A stretch of 64,000 bases of DNA from assembly GCA_031841125.1 (NCBI GenBank), contig CM063114.1, positions 41,065,574 through 41,129,573 on the forward strand, written 5' to 3'. The notes beneath the pieces were generated by a model. It did no database searches. It was given only the letters and a program-made list of their open reading frames with translations, and had not been told where the DNA came from. This stretch comes from Acanthococcus lagerstroemiae (lineage: Eukaryota; Arthropoda; Insecta; Hemiptera; Eriococcidae). Below are positions 24,401 to 36,400 of this stretch, in pieces. Each line of letters opens with the position of its first letter. Position 1 is the stretch's first letter. Both the position numbers and the translations under genes were made by a program.

Positions 24401-27400
24401 AAATTATTGCCTTCAAAGTGGAATTCAGAGGCCTCGAAAACCTAGAAACTGAGTACATACAATCTCGGTATGACGGCCAATATTTGGACGAAATCATCCC
24501 CTGTAGGGAGACCAGTACCCCATGTAATTGGACCCCGATTGGCCTAACTCAAAAATCGCTTTCAAAATTGGACTCAGCAATCTCAAAAACCTGTAAACTG
24601 CATACGGTCTCGATTTAATGACTAATATTTAGACGAGACCATCCTCTGAAGTGGGACCAGTACCCCATGTGGTTGGACCTAAAAATTGCCTTCGAAAGGC
24701 GGAATCACCTCCCAGTGGCGTAGCCAGGTTTTTTCCCTGGTGAGAGGGGGGGGGGGGGGGTCGGCAACAATTTTTTGCTGGAGGGGGCACCTAATATGAA
24801 CTGTATGTTACATTGGCGTATCAGTATGTTGTGCTTTTCAACTTCAATTATGCATCTAAATTTAAATTTCATCTCGCGCTTGTACTGTGATACTGCCAGC
24901 ATATAAAAATTCTCATCTCAAGGGGGGATTCATCCCCCTAGTCCCCCTTAGCTGCGCCACTGCAATCCCCTATAGTGGGACCAGTACCCCATGTGGTTGG
25001 ACCCAGTAGGTCGGATCCAAAAATTGCTTTTGAAATTGAATTCAGCAACCTCAGAAACCTATGAATTGATTATAATTTCTGTATAATAACCAGTATTTAA
25101 CTGGAACCCCTTTCGTGGAACCAAAACTCCATGTAGTTGGACCCCAAGTGATCGGACCTAAAAATTGCCGTCAAAATGGAATTCAGATGCTTCGAAAAAC
25201 TATAAACTGCATATGATCTCGACCAATATTTAGACGGAACCATTCCCTGAAATGGGACCAGTACCCCATGTGGTTGGACCCCAACTGGTCGGACCTGAAA
25301 ATTGCCTTCAAAGTGAAATTCAGATGCCTGAAAAAATACCGATGTAATGATTTATATTCTGTTGGAACCTCCTTCAATGGGACTATCTATGTAGTTGGAT
25401 CTCAACGGGTTGAATATTATCTTCAAAATTGAATTCATTACCTCGAACCCTATAAATTTAGGACAGTTGCAATCTGATGACCATTATTTAGCCATGAGCC
25501 ACTGTGGCAGAACCAGACCCCGTTTGGTGAAACCCCAATGGATCGGATTCAAAATTTATCTTCAAAACGAATTCAACGATTCGAGAGAACCTGTACCGCA
25601 TTTCACCTTCCAGCGACCCCTACTCATTTTTTAGAACAGCTCCAGTGAGATCGTTAGACTTATATCCCAGAGTTAATCTGTATTGGGGTACCGTACGGCT
25701 ACCGAAGTCCAAATCTGTGTGTTAGTAACACCATGGAAGTCCAAGGAAAAACTTTATTGGGGAGGGGATGAAAATGTAATGTATTTTTCTAAGAAATGGA
25801 GGGTAGAAGCAGACCCCGTTTTATGGAATCTCAATGGATCGGATTCCAAATTCATTTTAAAAATCGAATTCAGCGTTCGAGAACATTTCAATTTCCAGCG
25901 ACCCCTACTCATTTTTTAGAACAGCCTCGTGAGATTAGTGGACTTCCCAAAGTTAATGTATATTGTGGTACCATATGGCTACCAATGTCTAAATCTATAT
26001 GATCCTAACACCCTGGAAGTCCAAGGTTATAATTTTCTTGGGGCGGGATGAAAATCTAATGTATTTTTCTGAGAGGGAGAAGATAGTTAAGACACTACCT
26101 GTTAATTTTATTCGATAAAGCTAAATTCTTAAGCTGTTTCGTTTTCATCAAGTGGAACAGTATTCCCCCTTTTGGCTCCCCATTTTTTTCTTTCTGGAAA
26201 TCATGTGAATAGCCCCTATACGTGAAAATCACGCAGAAGCTCAGTATCCGTGTTAGTCTACGTTCGGGGGGGGGGGGGGGGGTATTCCGTCCGGTATTCG
26301 TAAAAATTCAAAAAAAAAAGTGAAATTAAGAAAATAGCTGATACCCCCCCAGTGTCAGTTTGGTTATCAAACTCTGGCACTGTTACTGAGTACATTGACA
26401 TGTTTCTCTAATTCGAAATTCGTCTTGACTGCCACGTTTGAAAAAATGGACTTTGCCAGGTTCAAGTGGGGAATACTAATGTCCATTTACTGACCCGGGC
26501 GATTCACCCTAACACTCCCTCTTCCATGATTTTCGCGTTCCTTATAAATTTCATTTTTGCCACTTAAAAGGGCTTTGGATGGTAGGAACGATGTGTGATT
26601 AAATTACATAGCCTACTACATAGAATTGCATTTTTTGTCGCAGGTTGACCAGGAACGTACCGGTGGGGGTAGGGGCCAACTCTCCCCTTCACCTTCCCTG
26701 TAGAAGTTTTTTACTCAGCAGTTGGGAGAATTTATCATTTCAGTCTGGTGGAGTTGGGAAAATCCAACAAGTCAACAGGTTTTTTTGCTTTGATTTTGAG
26801 AATTTTGAGTTGAGTCACTAGTTGAAAAAATCCAATATGTAAGTCAATCAAATTTTTTTTTTTGCTTTGATATGTGGGAATTTTGAGTTAAGTCAGTTGA
26901 GACTTTCATAGTATTTGCCCTTCCCCCCTCCTCCTAGGGAAAACTCTTCGGTACGTCCCTGAGGATGACGTTAAACTATGCCATGAATTTAGAATTAGTT
27001 ATGTGAAGATATTATCCAGCATCTGCATTAAAGAAGGTACTTCGACTTAAATGAGACGTTTCTCCCTTTAAATCTAAACTTAACAAAATGGGTAAATTCA
27101 ACCCCAATCATCAGGTAATTTTCGTTAAGTGATCAACACTGGTCCTGCAGTAATTCGCCGATCTTACAAATTGAAGGGGCTGCTTTTTCAGTTACCTCCA
27201 CCAGCGTTCTGTCTATCCCCACAGTGAGTTTTTATGTTTTGAGACAGTCTCAAAATCTTTGGAATGATTAATTTTACCTGTATATTTTTGATTCTGCTAA
27301 TGAATGCTATCGAAAGACAGAAAGAAACGGTTTTATTGGGAGATACATGACTCGTGCTGTTCCGAAAAGGGCGAATTTCACGCAATGCCGCGATAAAATC

Positions 27401-30400
27401 AAAGTTACCCCTTCAATTTCGGAAGTAGGCAGCCTTGTTAGACGAATTCTTCTGCACACATTTGAAATGCCTTGTGAATTCCGTTGTAGTACCTCAAGAT
27501 TAGTTCTGCTAAATCATGTAATACCATTCTTCCGGGTATTGAGGAGGGGGGTAAAACTAAATGAGACTTATTGGAACGAATCTTGCCTGTTGCCCCCCCC
27601 CCCGACCCATCTTCTGATCTTTCGATCTTCACTCCTTGTTGATTCCGAATATGATCAGTAAGTTAGCGGAATTGAGATCTGAAATTGTCAAAATATGAGA
27701 GGTGACCTGTTGTTTCTTTCTTGCTTTGTGTTGTCAGTATAGTTTTGCCTTCTTCGCCAATTCCTCAGTTATGAGAGCATTGCGCCGTGCCTCCATTTCG
27801 TTATCTAAAATCCAAGCATCGACTCTCGCAAATTGTGGCTCGCTAGCATCTATTCTTGGGTTGTGAGTTGAGTTGTCTCATTTTGTGGCATTGTTGCTAT
27901 TTCTTAACAGGTACTTGAGGTTCATTCTTACAAGTCGAGTTATGTCTTAACATTTCCTTTTAGTCGCTGTCGCGGTTGATCGGTGTATCATTCTCTTCGG
28001 CTTCTTTTCTTGCTTATTGCGCTTTTCAGGACTTTCAGAATGTAACTTAACGTATTGATTTTCACCTTTGCAGTGTCTTGTATTTGTTGCGAAAATGTCC
28101 TAGTAATCTGTTGTTTTCTTGAGTGTATAGCATTGCCCGGGCCCCACTTCCACGTGGCTGCCCCGAACTTCGGCCGTCTACAGTGCTCCAGTGGCTGGCT
28201 GTCAATTAGCTGGATCTACGAAAGTTTCCTCGTGGTGGACTCCCGTGCGATGTTGCGAACTTCGAATGATCCGCGTGCCGTTCGACAAAATGCAATTCGG
28301 TGTCCGCAGTTCGCGATTTTTAAAAATATTTTTCAAATTTCAACGAAACCGTCGTGTTGGTGTTTTTTTTTTCTCGCGCGTTAAACCGAGGTAAGAATTA
28401 TCATTATTATTATTTTTTTCGTCGACTGTATTCACGGTATTCATTATTCGATACACGTTCCTTCCTTAAGATGAGAAACGTGGAATAACCCCGAGGTCGC
28501 GTTAACTCGGAAAATATCGTGCGATCAGCACCGCGGAGTCCACCTCTAGAGAGAACTGTTTTAAGCTCGCATAATGTGGTATAAATAGGTAATACTTTAC
28601 TTTCTTTTTTCTTCAATTTGTAATGAAACTTGCTGGTCAAGTCAGCGATGGTAGCACGAGTGCCATCGAAGTTGCAGTATGGCGAATTTGAATGTGTGGT
28701 TCAAATGCGAAAAACGTTGGATCGTTGAATCCTCTCGCTAGTGCACTGAAATATGCATTGACATTTTCAATTATTAGTATTGGAGTGTTGTAGTTCTCTA
28801 GTTGCGACATTTTAGGCTTTGAATTTTTATGATTTTATGAGTTTCAACAGTATGTGGTCTGTTGGATTTTAAGACCATCTGCAAGTGCAGGACAATGCCT
28901 AGTTTGGTTCAAAAATGCTATTTTTTATAAATCACATTACCAATGATGATTAGTGCCTGGATAACTGCGGCTGTGTCTTGTGTATTGGCAAACAAATTAT
29001 TCTTTAGCGCAGTATAGTTGAGGAGGTGTAATTTGAGAAGTACTGTAAGGGCTATTCAACAATAAAATCAAACGCTGTGATATCCAGGAATAACTAAAGC
29101 AGGTGCGGTTCCCACATTTAACCTACCCCTCTGTAATGTAGGAAGGAAATAAGTAGGTGCGAGTAGTTTAAGGTGAAGATGCCAGAACTGAGCACTCTAT
29201 GCCAGTAATAAGCACTCTTTTCTAATTGCCAGTATAAGGCTTTTGAAATGGTGGTGTTGGCAACACTGTCATTACGTTCATTACGTTTTGACAGGATGCC
29301 AAAAGCCTTAATAGCAGTTGGAAAGGAGAGTGCTTACTACTGGCATAGTACTTAGCAGGGATGGGCAAAAAATGATTCACGAATCACTTTTCCCATTATT
29401 GTTTCAAGAGTGATTGGTGATTCCAATCACATTTGTCTTAATTTCTCCCATGAGCGCAATGTGATTTCTTGACGCGTAAACAGTATCTTTCAAAGTCATT
29501 TGCAATAAATTCGAATCATATTTTCCTTGATTCTTCCCATTTCTTGTGTTTAGTACTAGCATGTTTACCTCAACTTAGTGTAATCAAGGAATAAAGAAAT
29601 AGGTCAGGGTGACCAGTTTCTGGAAACCTGGGAAAAGTCAGGGAATGTGAGCACACCTGGAAAAGTCGAGGGAAAGTCTGAAAATTTCGAAAGAAAGTCG
29701 AAAAAGTCAGGGAATTTTGAAGAAAATTTATGATGTGAAAGTATTGTACAATTTCCTCTGTCAGACTTAATCGATTTTTTTTTTTACATTATGAAAAAAT
29801 TGGAAAATGGCCTGGATAAATCTGGAAAAGTCAGGGATTTTTGTTTTGAGAAAAAACTAGCCACCCTGTAGGTGCGATTCCCCAATAGAATCAACCCATA
29901 TATTAATTCTGGGAAGAATAAAAATCCTTGCGATTCCTCAGTGGAATCAAATATTGTTGTCCAAGTAAAACTAAAGCCCTACACACAGGAGAGTATAATG
30001 GGTTGCCATCTTGGCGCACACCATGCTGAATCTAACAATGCGGAGCTTGTAGTTAATCAGGCATCGATGGGCGCCGTATGAGCTAAAATGGCGGCTCATT
30101 ATACTTAGTTATGTAGGACCCTAGTAAAACTAAAATGAGTGTGTTCCCCAATAAAATCAATTCTTGTGTAATTTAAGAGGGCAATATGCGGGTGCGATTC
30201 CCTAATATAGTCCAAACCTGTGTACTTGGAAAAGACTCCATGTAATTAAGGAACGTAAATAAATGGGATGATTCCCCAGTTGAGTCAGATCCCGTGTAAT
30301 CAAGAAAGAAAAGATATGTGATACCACAATGGAATCAAACCAATCTAGAGAGAACCAAAGTCTGTGCGACTTCTCCGTGGGATCAATTGGTGTGTTACCT

Positions 30401-33400
30401 GGAAAGAACTAAAGTAGGTGCAATTTTCAAATTGAATCAACTCTTGTGCAGTCTAGGAAGGGAACAAATTGTTGCGATTTCCTGATGGAATCAAACATGT
30501 GTAATATAGGAAGAACCCAAATAGGTACAATTCCGCAATGGATTCAGACCTACTTGTACATATGTTTCTTTAGATACGTTCTCCTTTTATTTATTTTAGT
30601 GTCTTGATTACACATTTTTGTGGTGGTCAACTGTCAGGTATAGTTGGTGCATTTTCATTGCAAGCCAGATGAATTTTCATTAGAATTATCTCAATGTTGA
30701 GCGCACTATGAAGGGTTACATATTGTAGCATTTTGGCTGAAAGCGTTACATACCCGAACGCTCTCTGGGGAGCCAGTTCGGCATGCATACGTGACCTTAC
30801 GCTTCACTAAGTGATCTCAACGTTGAAACCTACTGCCTAAGCTTATCCAAGTATAATGATGATCAAATGATGGTACACTGAAGAACAAAGAAACATTTGT
30901 CGTTTAGTACAGTACTCTTATTTGATTTTCATTGTGTAACTGGCCACTTTTTTCATGACAGCATCCATTTGAAGAGTTATCTGTCAAAAGGGCCCCTGAC
31001 AAATAGGGATCCTATTTGTCAGGGGCCTTTTTGACAGATAACTCCTCATTTGTGGTAGGAATTGATATGGTATGGAATTACAGTTGGATGAAAATGTACT
31101 AGTGTACCTTAACAGTTACCTTGCTTTCTTGTCACTTGACACAGCCACTACAATTTGAATGTTGTTGACTTTGCAGTGTAACATGTTAGAACTTACTGCG
31201 TTATTAGTGCTTACTGGAAGATATTTGTGTGTTTAACAGCCCATGAGAAAATATCCAAGTAAATGTGTGTTTGCAATACTTGAATAACATTACTTCCTTC
31301 CCTCTTTTGAGTAGCAGTTATAGCCTTCCTGTTTACTAACTGAAAAGTCATATTTGGTGCATTTAGCATAATACTCTGCAGTACCTAGTTTTAGTAGATG
31401 GCACTCGTGCCTTTCGAACCAGAGATGAGACAATCTTTTATTTTGCATTATTAATTATTTCCATTGTCATCAAAGTTATATTTAGGATGACTGTACTTGC
31501 GCGGTTTTTTAAAACTGGGCCAAGTAGTTATTATATTCTTGGTGATACCATAATAATACAAATCAAAGTATGTTTACATGCATACAATAGTTTTTAATAT
31601 TCTTGTAATAATGTATATAATTTTGTTGAATCAATAAATGGTTTTACCGAACTTATGTTGCCATGTTTTTACTTTATATTTAAGGTCGTTTTTTGTGGTA
31701 TGCATTCAGTGCCAGTCTGCCAGTAGTAGAAGACTCAGTATGATCGATCTGATGGAAATGATGTAGGTAATGATTGTACGAACGCATAAATAACGAACTT
31801 TTGATCAGAAATTTGAAAACTTATATTTGCGTGGGTGTCTGAGACATCTTCGAGAATATGTTCAAAATTTATTTTAGATTTAGTGGAAACGATGACCTGC
31901 TGTGTAGTCTGTAGATTCACTAACACCTATTAAGCGAGCTGTCTTATTTATTGAAGTATGCCTTGGTGAGGTGGACCAACTTCGATTCTTGTACTTACTA
32001 GTTTTCTTTATTTTATTTTTAATTTTTTTTTTCTTTCTTTTAATCTTATTAGTTTTCAGATATTCAGTAGGCTACGGAAAATGAATTTTAGAGCAATTGT
32101 ATTCTAATTGTATTTCAGATTTGAAAAATTTGCTGCGTGCATGATCCCATTCTATTTTATATTGAGTGGTTCAAGTGCCGATAGGGCTTCGAGTAGATAC
32201 AGCCCATCCCCTCTACTCTTAATTCTTCAGCTGTGTGAGCAGGTCTGACTGGGTGTTATTAGTCAGCACATCAGACATAGTGTGGAACTCATTGCATTTA
32301 TCCCTTGGGGTAGGTCTATTGGAATATACCACAAGCGTAACCTGATTGATTGGCTATTTATGTTGTACTATCCTAATAATGTTTGCATGTTCGAATTTGT
32401 TTCTTATTATTATCTTTGGCCGCTTCATGTTGACAGCTTTGTGAAGGTTACGCTGGTGGTCTTGGTACTGTTTTCATGCTAGAAGTTGTTTAATATTGAC
32501 AAGGATTTATCCTAGACCGTGGTTCTAGAGGGTTTGAAGGGTACGCGTCTTATCAACCTCCCTTTGCCCCTTTCTGTAGCGATATGCACTGGGTACTCAA
32601 CGAGAGTTGGTGGAAAAGGTTTCTTTCATTGTATTTTCAGAAGTGCATTAGAAAAACAGTAGAATCTGGCCCGCGAGGATTCTTCCCAACCTTCCCCGTT
32701 CTCATGGAGCTTAAGTTATCCAGCAGAAATTGAGCAATTACGTTTTTTATATAAGTTTAGCAGTGTGCGGAGACATGTTCCGGACTGATGTCAGGGTTTC
32801 TCAAGAGGGGAGGGGGTTGTGGCCATTTGGTGATTTCAGAGTCCTGTTGAGCATTTAATTTTTAAACTGAAATTATTTTTAATGTTGGTATGAATATACC
32901 GGTGATGGAGAGACTTCCCGTGGTGGATCCAAGGAATTGGCAAAATAGGTCGGTAGGAAATTATGAAATTTCGCCAAACGCCTTGTGCGTGGTCGCTTGG
33001 ATATGTCCTTGAATATGACAGTTTGTGTAGAAAGGAATGCGGAGTCGGACCTTGTCCGAGAAGCTATCGAAAATCGAGGTATTTTAAAGAACTAAACATC
33101 AGGGGCGTACCGAAAGAGGGGTGGGGTTGACTCCCTCTTAACTTCTTTACTATATTTTCAGAAATTTTATGTGTCTTGCTCCCTTTAAAAGTGACTTCGT
33201 AAGTCACCGCTAGGTGTTATTGCCGCCGGGCCATTTCTAAAATCAAACCTAATGATTTCCAGCTTAGTGCCTCTCTTCTTTATGCTCAGCTCTGTCTGTT
33301 AATCGGTCTATCTGCCAAAATGTCAAGCAGTCTGTTTTTCTGACTAATGACTGGGCGTAATCCCCCCTCCCCTCGAAACCTATGATGAAGCACATGTTTG

Positions 33401-36400
33401 AAAGTCCGAAACAATGAACATACTTTTGTAATTCCCATTAGTGATGCAGTGGGCAGACTTCTCATTACTGACCCCTCTCGGAGCTATTGGCAAGCTATTT
33501 TTGTTGTTGTTGGGGGGGGGGGGACTATTTTAGGTAGTTTGTCCCTAATGCATGAAATGTCAACTTGGGAGACTATTGTTCTGTTCTTTAACCACTTTTA
33601 TAAAAGCGATTCCAGGTAGGGTTCTTTTTTCTACCATCTGTGATTTCTTTTTCCAAATTTGTAATGCCGTCCTCTCCCCGCTCGTATGTGCTTGCATAAA
33701 CACGATTCCTCTACCTTACATATACTTGACATGTGTTACTCCCCTCTCCTGTCCTTAGTGGTAGATTAAAACGTAAGAGGATTGAATTTCAAATTTTTTT
33801 ATGGGTGTTGTTTGCGGATGCTGGAATTCTACTCCTGTTTCAATGCTTCTAGATGAATACTCGTAGTTTGATTCAGTTGTTCATCTCCACATTGCGGTGT
33901 ACCCCAAGCTTTCTTTTGATCGGGGAGGGGGGCGAGGATTCAAGTACGTTTTGTCCCTTCATTCTATGGTAGAAAATGTCACTCTAAGAAGTTATTGCTT
34001 TATTCTTTTCCACCGCATTTGTGAAGCCGGTTCCGGACAGAGTTCTTACTTTTTTCTAACATCTGTGATACCTATTTCAAAATTCATGATCCCTCCGACC
34101 CCCCCCCTGTACATTCCTGCATAAATATGATCCCTTTGCTTTATGAGTACTTAATATTTATTAGCAACTGGTGGGCAGTTACTCCCCTCTCCTGTCCTTG
34201 TTGATTATATCAAAACATGAAAGATTGAATTTTCCATATTTCTACGAATGGGGTATGTGGATCTTGGAACTCTGTTCCTCCCCCCGTGCTTATAATTCTC
34301 AGCAACCTTGAATTAGATGAATATTCGCAGTTTGATTCAATTGATCATCTCCACACTGAGTTATATCCCGAGCTTTCGTTTTTTCAGGGGGTCCAATTTT
34401 TCCAGCTGTAATTGGCAATTTTGTAAACTTCGAAGGAAAGGTGGAAAATATAATTTACCTTCCGTAAGTTTTCCTACAGGTATTATCTCAAATTTTACAA
34501 CTACTTGTCGACTCTGTTGATGCAACCTCATTTGCTCCTGCTTCCAGTCAGTAAGCTTCTGTCTCCATGCATACATTGATGTACTCAGAGCCTCAGATAG
34601 TCCCCTTCTCACATCTTCTCCCTTCCCGTTATGAAATCTTGAAAATATGATGGGTAAACATCCGCTGAAGATTTCCTAATTTCAACTAATCCACCAACAT
34701 TGTTGATTTCTGATTACAGATGGAGTGTCTTCGAGCAATTTGGCTTCTTAATGCGTTACGGTTGTTGTCCCTGTATAGTTTGCATATTGTTCATGTGTTT
34801 TGTCAATGCTCGTATTAGTTGTCTAACCTAACGATGTTGTTGATTTCAGCATTCTTACAAGAAAGCGACTTCTTCATGAACGCCATGACCACTGCCCTGC
34901 AGAGTCAAAAAGAGCAATTGAGGAAGCGAAAGAAACCGGCGTTGAAAACGGACGCGGATGGCAAACCCGATGAAAGTCCGAACAGGAGGAATTCCGATGC
35001 ATCGTCGTCTCCAACAGCCAAATCTGATAGTAAAGAAACGAAGCCAACCTTCAAGGTAAGTTTTCTCATGTATGACCTAGCTAGGGGGAAGGTGCTGGTA
35101 GAAATAAAGAATAAATAGATAAGTAGGGAAGTATTGCTCAGGTATTGTCCGTATAAGTATCGGATTTTAGATGATTTATCACTCTTGCAGATCACAGATG
35201 TCTGTACCCTCAACTGTTGGTGAGGAAAATCCACCTGTCGACGTTCTGAATAAGAATATAAAAAGAGGGAGGGAAGCTTCCTGCACAGTAGTTTTGCCAG
35301 TTAATGAAGTCCGATCTAAGTTCAACTTAATATTTGACTATGTTATTCAATTCTTTATTTTTCTTGTTTGTTCTTATAGTTTTACAAGGATACCTTGGAA
35401 TCAGCTGCCGAAGAGAGCACCGAAAACGGAACAGAAATTAAAGAATCTAATAAACACTGTAAGTCGAATAATTTATTCCCTTTTTATTTTACCTCATTTG
35501 TTATTGCATTATCCTCGATGGCACAGAGTGAGGTGCACTCGTATGTTGGTGAACCCTCTTCTGGGATAGCACGTACGCATCTTTCCAAAAACGAGATACA
35601 CGTTTTTCGGTAAATCTAAAAACAGTAGGGTTATCACCATTATCTTCAAACCGTATGACGTTGCCTACAGCAATATTAACACCTTCATTTGTAAGCCCTT
35701 AGTTACTCGGTAAATGCTATCATTGCTTATGAAATCTTCTGTGTGTTGCAGCCCCTGAAGATGAAAGTATGTCTGCCAAAGAAGAAGTCGAAAAAGAGAA
35801 AGTCGTAGTGAATGATCCGAGCAAGCCTCGATCAACAGAAGGGTTGAAGAGTTCACTTTCTTTATTCCGAGACAAAAGGTGTCCAAAAAAATCAGTCACG
35901 TGGAAAGCAGATACCGAGCTGGAAGCTGTGCAGTTCTTCGAAGTTGATGCCACCGAGAGAAGTAAGTCCCTGGGTTATGATAACTTTTCGAAAACCAAAC
36001 ATTTATCTTAATAATGATTAATGTTACACCCCGATGCTTAATGAAACGTCGTTTTTACGCCCGCGGAAAACCACCCTTTTTTAGCCCACTTTGCGCCTGG
36101 TGTGCACCATCATTTAACCAATCAGCGACAACTACCCGAAATAAGCCCTCTTTCTCCCCTTTTTCAACGGGGCTTATCGAGGGTATTTCAGGGTAGCTGC
36201 CAGGCTCACTGCTGAATACACCCTCTTTAAGCCCTTCCACCCAGTTTACACCCGGACTTGATCCGGGAAACCTAAGCATCGGGACTTCATACGATGACCC
36301 CTCACAGTCTCTCCAATTATCAGTTATTTACAAGGTTATACTTTCAATTTATAGCTAACGTGGTCCGTACTTTCTGGGACATGCAAATGATGGAGCGAAG

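Larger units (their letters stand above)
29030..30560 (+). repeat. Interrupted tandem array of about 55-65 bp units (GTGCGATTCCCCAAT)
   Basis: Diverged copies of a unit like GTGCGATTCCCCAATGGAAT, CAAACCTGTGTAAT and AGGAAAGAACTAAAG run from about 29030 to 29165. They resume from 29870 to 30560, with roughly a dozen copies. The gap holds a snapback repeat (29199-29350) and a CAGGGTG element (29605-29868). A further insertion sits at 29976-30122. It is non-coding intronic sequence. Confidence 0.8.

Noticed and set aside
27347..27661. 104-codon plus-strand frame in the large PNUTS intron
   Set aside because: It contains a C homopolymer and no protein-like motif, and an opposing frame overlaps it.
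23940..30560. CRISPR array
   Set aside because: The repeats are long, diverged and without unique spacers, and the genome is eukaryotic. These are satellites.
33112..33400. Complete hAT element starting CAGGGGCGTACCG
   Set aside because: No matching inverted end or flanking duplication was found, so only an orphan end is likely.
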